From a virus, in the IMG/VR virus record IMGVR_UViG_3300032820_001214, positions 1 to 46,596 of that record: a DNA stretch of 46,596 nucleotides. The stretch is one strand, 5' to 3'. The translations under genes and the position numbers were made by a program. This document shows positions 8,599-16,655 of this stretch, one piece after another (within the stretch, counting starts at the first letter, position 1; the number at the start of each line of letters is the position of its first letter). A model generated the notes under the pieces. It ran no database searches and was not told where the DNA came from. It worked only from the letters and a program-made list of their open reading frames with translations.

Positions 8599-9088
8599 TT
8601 GGGATAATATCCTAGAAGAAATTAAAGATAATCCAGGTCAAAATGCTCCGTTTAGATTACCTTTAGATGAACCAGTAGTAAGAAAGATGATAGATGATTT
8701 AAAAGGATATCCATCAGAATCAATTGAATGGTTTAATTATTATCCTGCTGTAGATTTTAATGTTCGTGTAGTAAAGGAATTTAGTGATCTTGTAGAAAAG
8801 GAATGTGTTCGTGCGTGGATTAGTAAAATTAATCCAGGAAAAACAGCACCGTGGCATTGGGACTGGGACGCTAATGAACAGTCATATCTTAAGAAAGGGG
8901 ACCTAGTTAGATTTCATGTAAGTATAAGTCCACCTTCACCAGGTCATGTGTTTATGGTTGATGATAAATGTTTTTATAATGAAAGGCAAGGTACAATATA
9001 TGAATGGGAAAATCATAGGTCATATCATGCTGGAGCAAATTGCGGAAGCAAACCAAAGTTCCTTTTTAATTTTTTAGGTTATAGATAA
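8591..9088 (+). CDS. 2OG-Fe(II) oxygenase-like protein
   Basis: 165 residues from the ATG at 8591, which overlaps the previous stop by eight bases and has a GGGGA ribosome-binding site nearby; an ATG at 8573 would add six. H89-W-D91 and distal H146 (SYHAGAN) fit the iron site of an aspartyl/asparaginyl hydroxylase-like oxygenase, separated by a beta-rich stretch starting with HVSISPP. Second oxygenase of the operon. Confidence 0.7.
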   Translation: MIDWDNILEEIKDNPGQNAPFRLPLDEPVVRKMIDDLKGYPSESIEWFNYYPAVDFNVRVVKEFSDLVEKECVRAWISKINPGKTAPWHWDWDANEQSYLKKGDLVRFHVSISPPSPGHVFMVDDKCFYNERQGTIYEWENHRSYHAGANCGSKPKFLFNFLGYR

Positions 9089-9996
9089 TGAAATTAGTAC
9101 AAGTTCCTGACACATATACAGAAGAACATATTAATAGTGATAGACTAGGAGGAATGATCCCTTTATTTGATAAACGGATAGAGAAATTAATACATAATTT
9201 AAAAACTAAGAATATTGAATTTTTAGATCATACATTAATGACGTTAAATGAAAAGGTTGGTGTAGATTTATTTGAACGCTTTAAACATGATTTTACTAAT
9301 CATTTAAAGTCATCTATGTATAATCATTTAACTGGCTTTGAAGCATTTAAAGAAGTAGATATTATTGCAGGCTGTACACAATTCTTTGATGACTTATATG
9401 TTATGAATAAAGACATACAAGTTTTACAAAACGAATACAAATATCACGAATTATTAAATCCTAATTTACAATATAGAACAGTTGAATCATTAAGAGCTCA
9501 TACTCCATTAGTTATTAGTTTACCTTTTAGCTTTCATGGTCAAGAGCATCCAGAGATGGATAAAATTTTAGAAGAATGTTTAGAGCGATATATACCAGTG
9601 CATATAGATTCAGCTTGGATACCTGCTAGTAGAGACATTTGTTTTAATTATGATCACCCTGCTATACATTCTTTTGCTATAAGCATGAGTAAAGGATATG
9701 GTACTGCTGGTTGGAATCGTATAGGGTTACGTTGGCAAAGAACACGTAAAGGTTATGACACTATTAACATATTAAAAGACTATCATCAAATAACTACATA
9801 TCCTGTAGCAGTTGGATTATATTTTTTAGATAACTTATTACCAGATCATTTGTGGGCTACACACAAAGAACGTAATGAGAAAATTTGTAAAGACTTTGGT
9901 TTAACACAAACGAAAGCAATTCATATGGCTAGGAATGGTGAAACAAATTATGGGCTTTCGCCTTTAATTAGATATTTGGAGTATAATAATGCTTAG
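9088..9996 (+). CDS. PLP-dependent aminotransferase-like protein
   Basis: 302 residues. The second half reads like a fold-type I aminotransferase core: a strand ending ISLPFSFHG, an HID-S-AW aspartate (D174) where the cofactor nitrogen is held, then S-x-SKGYG with K202 as the likely Schiff-base lysine and N-RIG at 210-213 for the phosphate side. IIAGCTQ at 92-98 matches the family's GxTQ/S helix. It is about 80-100 residues shorter than a full aminotransferase and the small domain appears reduced. The reaction (transamination, lyase or sulfur chemistry) cannot be told. The gene starts at the previous stop (TAATG). Confidence 0.65.
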   Translation: MKLVQVPDTYTEEHINSDRLGGMIPLFDKRIEKLIHNLKTKNIEFLDHTLMTLNEKVGVDLFERFKHDFTNHLKSSMYNHLTGFEAFKEVDIIAGCTQFFDDLYVMNKDIQVLQNEYKYHELLNPNLQYRTVESLRAHTPLVISLPFSFHGQEHPEMDKILEECLERYIPVHIDSAWIPASRDICFNYDHPAIHSFAISMSKGYGTAGWNRIGLRWQRTRKGYDTINILKDYHQITTYPVAVGLYFLDNLLPDHLWATHKERNEKICKDFGLTQTKAIHMARNGETNYGLSPLIRYLEYNNA

Positions 9997-10798
9997 AGGA
10001 ATTGGCGGGCAACCGTATATTGCATTAGATAATTATCTAGATATCGACGGATTTAAAAAACTCAATCCAGAAATTTGCAAAGGATTTGCTTTAGCAAGGG
10101 AATATGCAAAAGAAGGAACTTGGATGGAGCCTGGATTTAAGTTTGATGATATGAGTTACGTTTTAAATTGGAAACCTATTTATAAAGCATTTGCAGAGTA
10201 TCAGGAATTACCCGCTGACGACCCAATTAAAATTCAAGGTGCTGAAATATTTCCAAAAGATTTTAAGGATTATAAACAAAGAAATTTATTTACACGATAT
10301 CTTAAAGGAGCATTAGGAGCCAACGATCCTTACATATATTATTTTCTTTGGGAAGAAGGTGATTGGCATAAACGTAATGCTGAACGTAAACCAACAGAAG
10401 AAGCAAAATATTTTCCTGGTGTTGTAAAGTGGGTTGAAGACTTAATTGAAAAAAATGTTATTACACAAATAGGAAGAGTTATCTTTTTTCATTGTGAACA
10501 TGACGGTCATGCGTTCGAACATCGTGACCTAGATGGCTCTAAAGGTACCGATCAAGGCTTTAGTCCGCATAACAATGAGTTTATTCATATAAGATATAGA
10601 ACTAAAAGAGGCTTTTATATATGGGATCCTGAAGCTAAACAGAAACATTATGTTAATTCTTGTGCCGCTTTTTGGAATGATCAAGATTGGCATGGTGGTG
10701 AAACTAGTAATGAACAAGAGTATGGTTTAAGAATCGACTGTAAGTTTAGTGATCGCTTTAGAGAAGAAATAGGTATAGCCTACCTGGAGCATTATTAA
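9989..10798 (+). CDS. 2OG-Fe(II) oxygenase-like protein
   Basis: 269 residues. H178-R-D180 (in FEHRDLDG), distal H235 (DWHGGE) and R248 (GLRIDCKF) give a complete set of iron and 2-oxoglutarate ligands. The first 160 residues are not recognised and may form a separate helical part. A GGAG ribosome-binding site lies seven bases before the ATG, and the gene overlaps its upstream neighbour by eight bases. Third oxygenase of this operon. Confidence 0.65.
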   Translation: MLRGIGGQPYIALDNYLDIDGFKKLNPEICKGFALAREYAKEGTWMEPGFKFDDMSYVLNWKPIYKAFAEYQELPADDPIKIQGAEIFPKDFKDYKQRNLFTRYLKGALGANDPYIYYFLWEEGDWHKRNAERKPTEEAKYFPGVVKWVEDLIEKNVITQIGRVIFFHCEHDGHAFEHRDLDGSKGTDQGFSPHNNEFIHIRYRTKRGFYIWDPEAKQKHYVNSCAAFWNDQDWHGGETSNEQEYGLRIDCKFSDRFREEIGIAYLEHY

Positions 10799-11505
10799 TG
10801 AACTATAATTATTATTACAATAACGTTCCTGGTAAAGGTCAATGTAGAAATAACTTAATTTATACAAGCCTTATGAGTGAGGACAAGACTGAATTTGTAC
10901 AGTGGTATTACAATGATACAGAATATCATAATGGACAAAATGAAGTTGTTGATCCTGCTTTAATGCAACAAAAATGGGAAAGAGAACTTATATTTTTACA
11001 GTTTATGGAATCAGAAGCACCCAATATGATTCCACGAATTATAGATATTGATGATGAGCAACGTAAGATTTTTCTTGAAGTCCAAGGTCCAGATTTTTGG
11101 GAACAGGCAAGATGTAATCAAGATAATTTTAATTCAGTTTGCCCAGACTGGCAAGAGCAGATGTTAGACATACTTGAAGTTCAACAAGATTTAGGTCTTT
11201 TTAAATTTAGTTTGCACCCTAGTAGCTATTTTTTAGTTAACGGAAGATTGAAAAGTATTAATTATTTCTTTTGTTATTCACAAGAAGAACAGTTAATCAC
11301 AGTTAATGAACATTTAAGTCATATTAGTCGTGATAGACAAAAAGAATTATTCCCACAAATGGAATTAAAAGGTATTAGTGTTAATGAACCTCAGCAATAT
11401 AGAGACTTACAGATGTTATGTTTTGATAGTTTCGCTAGTGATTATCCTGCAGAATTTATAGAAGAAGCAAAGAAGATATATAGTGTACAAAATAATCCCT
11501 TATAA
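10798..11505 (+). CDS. Degenerate kinase-like protein
   Basis: 235 residues. Residues 140-155 resemble the catalytic and metal loops of kinase-fold proteins: H-P-S-S, FLVNGRLK, then I-N, where the metal-binding aspartate expected at the end is asparagine (N155). The N-terminal half has a tyrosine/asparagine-rich start and a lysine- and glutamate-bearing helix (about 58-68). Loss of the aspartate suggests a pseudokinase or a binding role. It abuts the oxygenase upstream (shared TAATGA) and overlaps the next gene. Confidence 0.45.
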   Translation: MNYNYYYNNVPGKGQCRNNLIYTSLMSEDKTEFVQWYYNDTEYHNGQNEVVDPALMQQKWERELIFLQFMESEAPNMIPRIIDIDDEQRKIFLEVQGPDFWEQARCNQDNFNSVCPDWQEQMLDILEVQQDLGLFKFSLHPSSYFLVNGRLKSINYFFCYSQEEQLITVNEHLSHISRDRQKELFPQMELKGISVNEPQQYRDLQMLCFDSFASDYPAEFIEEAKKIYSVQNNPL

Positions 11506-12049
11506 TGAATCAATAGACCTTACTGAATTTTATAAAGAAGCACATCAAAGAGGATTGCATAATAATTCTACTAAGAAAATGCTCTTTGATAGTATTAGTA
11601 ATGAACGTGAATGGCAAGTATGGATTTTATATTATAATAATGAAATAGTTGGTACTACAGCCGCCCATAGTTTAGATATTATGGGAAATAATTGTTATAG
11701 AATTGCCGCACGAAGTTGTGTGTTTACTGATAAATTGCCTTTAAATCATATAAGAACATTAACAGGAATTAAAGAACATCAAAATGCTACAGCTCAGTTT
11801 CTGATTCCTATTTGTATCGAATGGCAACCATATGCTAACTTATATATTACTTCTAACGAACATGAACAGGGTACTCAAAGACAAGTTCATAGGATTTTTT
11901 GTCCTGCTTTAGAAAAGACAGGTGCTTTAAATAAGGTAGCTGAAAAGGAATATAGAGGTCATAAACAAACTTTTTGGGAAGTTAATGTTGATGTTTATTA
12001 TAGACAGTTAGATGAATTTGGCCGATGGCCAATTGAAGGATTAGTGTAA
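11483..12049 (+). CDS. GNAT-like acyltransferase domain protein
   Basis: 188 residues from a GTG at 11483, preceded by AAGAAG and overlapping the previous gene. The segment VWILYYNNEIVGTTAAH looks like the beta2-beta3 hairpin of a GNAT fold, and a long strand-helix alternation follows. The acetyl-CoA pyrophosphate loop is not clear, so the activity is uncertain. It ends the accessory island and meets the tail-fibre-like gene tail to tail with a nine-base overlap. Confidence 0.4.
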   Translation: MYKIIPYNESIDLTEFYKEAHQRGLHNNSTKKMLFDSISNEREWQVWILYYNNEIVGTTAAHSLDIMGNNCYRIAARSCVFTDKLPLNHIRTLTGIKEHQNATAQFLIPICIEWQPYANLYITSNEHEQGTQRQVHRIFCPALEKTGALNKVAEKEYRGHKQTFWEVNVDVYYRQLDEFGRWPIEGLV

Positions 12050-13399
12050 TGCTACCCAAGCCGCGCCTGTGCGTCCTTGGAATTCACTATCAGTAGTATT
12101 ATAAATTATCATTCCGGCTTCAGCCGTTAATGCATCTCTTTCAACAGTAGTTAAGTTACCTACTTTATGATAACCACTAACTCGTGCGTTACCTGTAACG
12201 TCTAATGCTGAAGTTGAATCTGCAACTCCTGTTCCACCAACGCAAAGTCTTCCAGCACTATCAACTGTTATACCAGCCCATGTACTACCACCATCCGGTG
12301 TTGAAATAAGATATATTTTTCCTGGTACTGCACCAGTGGCAATTGTAGCACCCGGTTCAACACTCCACTGAATCATACTTGATACTGTGTCTTCGTTAGT
12401 GCCGTCGTGTCCGTGTACTTTAATTGATGTTAGCTCGTCGCCTGCTTGTACAACTGTTTTAGTTGCTAAATTTCCTCTTGAAACTTTGTAAACTATACCT
12501 GTAGATTGTGTTCCAGTTGATAAACTTTGTACTTCAATAATTTTATCTGAAGCCGCACCAGCTTTGAAATTAATTCCTTGTGTTGAAACATCAGTATCTC
12601 GTCCAATTGTTAATTTTCTACCAATGCCTGGCGTAGAAGTTATATCAAGATAGCCTTCACTAAATGTAACTGTACCATTACTGAGTGTTCCGTTTAATCC
12701 ATCTACTAATACTGTTGAGTCGTCTGCAAATACAGAACCTTTAACATCACCTGTTACTGTTCCTGTAAAACTTGACGCTTGTAAACTTCCAGAAAATACT
12801 CCACTAACTGCATTTACAGCCTTTGAAGTTGCATTAAAAAATGATGAGTTATCAGTTGCATCAACATCACCTTTAAATGTTCCTGTTGCGTTTAAGGCTC
12901 CAGTTGCTTTATTAAGTAAAACAGTAGAGTCGTCTGCAACAATATTGGCATTAACGTTTCCGGCGTTAACATCTTGAGTTACATGAATGGTATTATACCA
13001 TCCTTGATTAAATTTATTAGTTGAAGAGCCAATGTTTCTTGCTCCGTCAACATCAGGAATAACATGACTTTCTACTTTAGCAAGAATATTAACTGTATCT
13101 GATGTAGCATCACCTATTGTAAGGTTACCGCCGAGTGTAAGATCTCCGTCTGCTGTAATACTACCTGTTACAGTAATATTACCATCTGTATTGATGTTAC
13201 CTGTACCAGTAATATTGTAGTTATTTAGATCTAAATTTGACCCTAAAAACTCACCTGCTGTATCAACAGGATTTCCACCAGCTTGTGTTCCATCGCCGAT
13301 ATATAGTCTTTTGGTATCTGTAGTGTATATTAATTCACCATCTGCTGGTGTTATTAATACTCTTTCTGCGTTTGTACCTCTGCGTAGTCTTAAAGCCAT
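12041..13399 (-). CDS. Tail-fibre-like structural protein
   Basis: 452 residues. It opens with an RRGTNAERV segment and an EL-I-Y-T-TDT-K-R-L-Y-IGDG segment, a start found in many marine T4-like phage fibre and baseplate-appended proteins. The body is Gly/Thr/Asp/Asn-rich and beta-repetitive; an ADDSTVLL unit occurs near residues 154-161 and again as ADDSTVLV near 225-232, each followed by a G-x-L-N/S turn. The last 40 residues form a separate unit with MIIYNTTDSEFQG. It is likely a virion surface component with a role in attachment. A CAGGAG ribosome-binding site and late-promoter-like motifs precede it. Confidence 0.75.
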   Translation of the reverse strand: MALRLRRGTNAERVLITPADGELIYTTDTKRLYIGDGTQAGGNPVDTAGEFLGSNLDLNNYNITGTGNINTDGNITVTGSITADGDLTLGGNLTIGDATSDTVNILAKVESHVIPDVDGARNIGSSTNKFNQGWYNTIHVTQDVNAGNVNANIVADDSTVLLNKATGALNATGTFKGDVDATDNSSFFNATSKAVNAVSGVFSGSLQASSFTGTVTGDVKGSVFADDSTVLVDGLNGTLSNGTVTFSEGYLDITSTPGIGRKLTIGRDTDVSTQGINFKAGAASDKIIEVQSLSTGTQSTGIVYKVSRGNLATKTVVQAGDELTSIKVHGHDGTNEDTVSSMIQWSVEPGATIATGAVPGKIYLISTPDGGSTWAGITVDSAGRLCVGGTGVADSTSALDVTGNARVSGYHKVGNLTTVERDALTAEAGMIIYNTTDSEFQGRTGAAWVALH

Positions 13400-13428
13400 T
13401 TATTGTTCACTCCTGGATATCGTATATG

Positions 13429-13436
13429 TATTTATG
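13429..13436 (-). promoter_or_regulatory. Late promoter-like NATAAATA motif
   Basis: CATAAATA on the minus strand, about 30 bases before the ATG of the tail-fibre-like gene. A second copy, AATAAATA at 13447-13454, overlaps the end of the upstream gene. T4-like marine phages use NATAAATA as the late promoter. Confidence 0.5.
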
Positions 13437-13449
13437 CCATTAACATTAT

Positions 13450-13770
13450 TTATTTGTTCTTCTTCAAGAAGCCCCGGGTACGTTTTTGTATATCCTTTTT
13501 CACACGATCTGTATCTACTCTGAAATCAATGTGTTTAATAGTGTTTTCATACGTGATGAAGAGATCATGTAGGGTTTTTTCTAGCTTATTTACAGGGTTT
13601 TTATTCTGGGGATTGTCGTTCATTACGACATCCCAGACCTTACCGTTAGAGAATTCCACCCTTACAGAATGCAAATATTGAAGCGGAATGGCCTTAATAT
13701 CTATGTCTTTAAATACTTCGGGCCATTTGTCAATAACATTTTGTGGTAGACGCTTCCTAGGCCTTGCCAC
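13450..13770 (-). CDS. Conserved phage protein of unknown function
   Basis: 106 residues, basic (it opens MARPRKRLP and ends FLKKNK). The middle is a beta-strand pair (VRVEFSNGKVWDVVM), followed by a helix and a DFRVDTDRVKKDI segment. It resembles proteins seen in marine T4-like phages, but no function is known to me. It overlaps the gene upstream by 14 bases. Confidence 0.7.
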   Translation of the reverse strand: MARPRKRLPQNVIDKWPEVFKDIDIKAIPLQYLHSVRVEFSNGKVWDVVMNDNPQNKNPVNKLEKTLHDLFITYENTIKHIDFRVDTDRVKKDIQKRTRGFLKKNK

Positions 13771-14356
13771 GAGCGGTAGTCTTCTTGCTAGGGCTCAGTT
13801 CTTCTGCTTGTTTCCGAAGATCAGTTGCTTCTTTGAATAGACCATCTGCATCTGCACGTAGTTTAGTAGCTAATTTTTCGTCTGATAACGGTGTTTCAGC
13901 AGTTTGACTCTCTGCGGATGCATCGGGAGTTTCAAGTGTACGAACCTCGCCAACTTCCTCTACAGAACTTCCACCTACTGCAAGATCTTTGATCGCTACA
14001 CCTTTTATTTCTGCAATCTGTTTGTTAAGCTCGTCAAGGCTTACTACAGTTGAAGGGTTTGGTGTCATTTCAACGTTAGACGTACTAACTTTAGTTAGGT
14101 TTCCTGTTGTATGGAAACGTGCTAACATTATGCTACCGTCACCAAGTGGTGTACGTTGCATAGCATCTGCAAGTTCGTCAGCAACTTGACCTGTGTTACT
14201 TTCAATTAATGTCATTAAAAGATCATGGTCAGCGTCGCGTAAATTTTCAGTCGGACATACTAGGCAACTTTCAGGTTCTCCTGGTAATGTACGGAAGACA
14301 ACAGCCACTTTACGTCCTGTTTTCTTCATTCGACCGATATGTTTTAAGTCAGCCAT
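13757..14356 (-). CDS. Conserved phage protein of unknown function
   Basis: 199 residues. The first 100 form a compact beta-rich domain (GRKVAVVFRTLPGEPESCLVC, then a helix), and the last 90 are an acidic, Ala/Thr/Ser-rich tail ending in a basic ARGKA. A T4-like phage virion or assembly role is possible from the context next to structural genes. The start coincides with the stop of the Pro/Ala/Thr-rich gene upstream. Confidence 0.7.
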   Translation of the reverse strand: MADLKHIGRMKKTGRKVAVVFRTLPGEPESCLVCPTENLRDADHDLLMTLIESNTGQVADELADAMQRTPLGDGSIMLARFHTTGNLTKVSTSNVEMTPNPSTVVSLDELNKQIAEIKGVAIKDLAVGGSSVEEVGEVRTLETPDASAESQTAETPLSDEKLATKLRADADGLFKEATDLRKQAEELSPSKKTTARGKA

Positions 14357-14709
14357 TATTTGTCTCCTGTTGTAGCTGGCTTGGCTGGCGTTGCCGGAGC
14401 ATTGCCTGTTGCCGCTACTTGTTGATTTTGAATACTAGTTAAAAATGTTTCTAACTTTGTATATGTTTTACCGACTGCTTCTAGTTCGTTGGCTTTAAAT
14501 GCCCCACGACTTTGAGCAACTTCGATAACAGTTTTTAACACTCCTAAATCTTGAACTGTTAGTTCAGGATTACCTGGGGCTGGCCCGTCGGCCGGCGCAC
14601 CTGTAGGAGGTAGTGTTGTAGCTGATGGTGTTGTCGGAGCCGTCGGAGCCGCTTGAGGCGGAGTAGCCGAGGTTCCTTCTGTTGCCATCGCTTGTTTTCC
14701 ATCTGACAT
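14356..14709 (-). CDS. Pro/Ala/Thr-rich protein with short conserved helical domain
   Basis: 117 residues. Residues 1-48 and the last 15 are disordered Pro/Ala/Thr/Gly-rich sequence. The centre (about 50-93) is a conserved helical part reading LTVQDLGVLKTVIEVA then FKANELEAVG. This pattern occurs in marine T4-like phages with no assigned function. A strong AAAGGAGA ribosome-binding site precedes the ATG. Confidence 0.7.
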   Translation of the reverse strand: MSDGKQAMATEGTSATPPQAAPTAPTTPSATTLPPTGAPADGPAPGNPELTVQDLGVLKTVIEVAQSRGAFKANELEAVGKTYTKLETFLTSIQNQQVAATGNAPATPAKPATTGDK

Positions 14710-14752
14710 ATATGTTCTCCTTTTAGATGTATTGTATATTATATACGTATAT

Positions 14753-14760
14753 TATTTATT
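14753..14760 (-). promoter_or_regulatory. Late promoter-like NATAAATA motif
   Basis: AATAAATA on the minus strand, 44 bases before the ATG at 14709, overlapping the stop region of the upstream gene. A TATAAT-like stretch lies closer to the start, so the class of promoter is uncertain. Confidence 0.35.
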
Positions 14761-15052
14761 AGTACTTTAAAAGTGGACACGCCAACATGAAATAAGAAAG
14801 CTCTTTTGGGTCTTCAAATCCGAGGTTTATCATGGTTGAAACAGCATTTTCCTTGTCCAAAGCTACTTTCTTACCAATAAAGAACCTACTTTTCAGATTA
14901 TTCATTATCCATTTTGTAATAGCATCTTCTAAGTTATAGTTTTGCTTTAGAGTAATGTATTCAAAGTGTGGGGGAGCCACATTGAGTTGCCTTATACCGA
15001 AATAGTTTAGGGCATTGGGTTGGCCTGTTTTTTGTAACATTATGGTTTGCAT
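14759..15052 (-). CDS. Hypothetical phage protein
   Basis: 97 residues, not recognised beyond resemblance to marine T4-like phage small proteins. It has mixed alpha/beta composition, with an APPHFEYITL segment in the middle and a C-terminal helix. It lies five bases after the next upstream gene in the same direction. Confidence 0.65.
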   Translation of the reverse strand: MQTIMLQKTGQPNALNYFGIRQLNVAPPHFEYITLKQNYNLEDAITKWIMNNLKSRFFIGKKVALDKENAVSTMINLGFEDPKELSYFMLACPLLKY

Positions 15053-15057
15053 ACCTT

Positions 15058-15264
15058 CTATATATATTTAAATTGTTTCTTCTTCGACCATCCATCAGTA
15101 GTTAAGTCTTTTAAAGGATCTTTTATTTGTTTAATATCGCTCACAAGATTAGGAGCGAACCGCTCAGCTATATCTTCTCCTGTATCGCTATATACAAAAG
15201 TTTTAATAGTCCTAACTTTGGACGGGTGCATATATTTGAGTTTAAAACTCCAAGCCTTTGTCAT
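15058..15264 (-). CDS. Hypothetical phage protein
   Basis: 68 residues, basic, not recognised. The start overlaps the stop of the VWA-metallopeptidase gene by four bases, so it is probably translated from that transcript. Confidence 0.6.
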   Translation of the reverse strand: MTKAWSFKLKYMHPSKVRTIKTFVYSDTGEDIAERFAPNLVSDIKQIKDPLKDLTTDGWSKKKQFKYI

Positions 15265-16553
15265 CCTTCATAATGCGCCGTAACACCGAATGGTGCTTTT
15301 AAGTTCTTATCATGATGTCCATGAATGATGAATACTGTTTCACAGTAGTTTTCATCACCCCAGCTATCCCAAGGATAACCATCAGTAAACATTATGAAAC
15401 GTTTTGGATTAATACCTTCTTTTTCCATATATTTCCAATTCGCCATAAAGTCTGTTCCGCCGCCTCCAATAATTTTGTATTCTGATAACTCGTTACCATT
15501 ATCAGCAGTAAAGTCTTCTTCGCCATATACTTTAGTATCAAAGCACCATAGCTTAATTCTGTAGTCCTGATACTCTTGCATAATGCCTTGTACTTCGCTT
15601 AGAAATATATTAGCTTGTTCGTTTCCAATCGAACCACTCATATCAATTCCGATACAAATATCAATAGTTGTATCAAAAGTCATACCTGGAAGAATTGCTC
15701 CTGTATGCCATCCCTTGCGTGATGGACGTTGGAAAGAGTAATCATTTTTAATAGTGCTTTGGATCTGCTGACGTAACAGTTCACGCCAGTTCATTTTAGG
15801 TTCAGTAAGTTCCTTAATAAAACGGTCAACTTCACCTGGAATGTTACCAGCACCTGCGGCCTGTGCCGCACCTAGCATACTTTCCTTAACTTCGTCACGG
15901 ATTTTACGGAGCTCATCTTTAGAATAGCTTGGAGGTCCGTTACCTTCTTTTTTACCGTCTTTGGTCTTTTTAGAATTACCTTGGCTTGGCTGATTATCTT
16001 TATCCCAGTCAATATGTTCGTCAAGCAATTCGCCTAATTGTTCAAGCTCTTCTTCGTCATATTTTTTATAAATTTCGTCGTAAACTTTTTCAGAAGTCCA
16101 ACCGTCGTATTTAAAATCTTGGAAAATTGGAATATCTTTTGGTTTTGTACCAATTGAATCACGGATCAAAGTATTGTTAACAATATAGTCAGCCGCGATG
16201 TTATGGATTTGTGGATCTCGATCTTCACGTCTTGTCATATGATCGAAAACACAATGTAGAATTTCGTGAGCAATAACGAACTCAATTTCTTTGTTCGTCA
16301 TTTTAGCAAAGAATCTTGAATTGTAAAATAAATGTCTACCATCAGTTGCGGCAGTACCACACCAGTCATCACACTCTTTAATAATAAGCCTTGTGGCCAT
16401 ATTACCAAAAAATGGGTGGCGTAAAAGTAACCCAACTCTTGCTACAATAATTTTATCCAAAACTTCAGCTCGAAGATCTTTTAACTCTTCTGGAGTAAGT
16501 TTAACTTCTTCTGTTTTTGGTTTTTCTAAAGTAACTGTAGTCATCTGTGCCAT
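15261..16553 (-). CDS. VWA-domain metallopeptidase-like protein (MoxR partner)
   Basis: 430 residues. An HEILH zinc motif at 96-100 lies in the N-terminal DUF2201-type metallopeptidase region. A charged linker of about 180-215 follows, then a VWA-like domain with a DMSGS metal-ion site at 302-306. This domain order is typical of proteins encoded next to MoxR AAA+ ATPases, as here. Such pairs act as chaperones or remodelling machines; the target in phage infection is unknown. The ATG at 16553 lies very close to its GAGG; the ATG three codons on (16544) has better spacing and could be the true start. Confidence 0.8.
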   Translation of the reverse strand: MAQMTTVTLEKPKTEEVKLTPEELKDLRAEVLDKIIVARVGLLLRHPFFGNMATRLIIKECDDWCGTAATDGRHLFYNSRFFAKMTNKEIEFVIAHEILHCVFDHMTRREDRDPQIHNIAADYIVNNTLIRDSIGTKPKDIPIFQDFKYDGWTSEKVYDEIYKKYDEEELEQLGELLDEHIDWDKDNQPSQGNSKKTKDGKKEGNGPPSYSKDELRKIRDEVKESMLGAAQAAGAGNIPGEVDRFIKELTEPKMNWRELLRQQIQSTIKNDYSFQRPSRKGWHTGAILPGMTFDTTIDICIGIDMSGSIGNEQANIFLSEVQGIMQEYQDYRIKLWCFDTKVYGEEDFTADNGNELSEYKIIGGGGTDFMANWKYMEKEGINPKRFIMFTDGYPWDSWGDENYCETVFIIHGHHDKNLKAPFGVTAHYEG

Positions 16554-16577
16554 TCCTCAATTTCTTATTATATGTAT

Positions 16578-16606
16578 ATTATACTATATTTAATGTTCAT
16601 TGTCAA
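16578..16606 (-). promoter_or_regulatory. Sigma70-type promoter for the VWA gene
   Basis: Minus strand TTGACA (16606-16601), 17 bases, TATAAT (16583-16578): a perfect consensus. It starts four bases after the T-tract of the terminator upstream and lies 25 bases before the ATG. Confidence 0.8.
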
Positions 16607-16608
16607 CC

Positions 16609-16640
16609 GAAAAATGAAAGGGGATTAATTAAAATCCCCC
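16609..16640 (-). terminator. Rho-independent terminator after the MoxR gene
   Basis: On the minus strand GGGGATT (16639-16633) pairs with AATCCCC (16626-16620) around a six-base loop, followed by TTTCATTTTT. It lies 16 bases after the stop of the MoxR gene. Confidence 0.75.
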
Positions 16641-16655
16641 TCCAAATAGCGTCTG

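Noticed and set aside
1-12049. Island as a fragment of a host chromosome joined by misassembly
   Set aside because: Base composition, gene packing and overlap style match the rest of the window, and the right end overlaps a phage fibre gene by nine bases; only the left edge remains unchecked.
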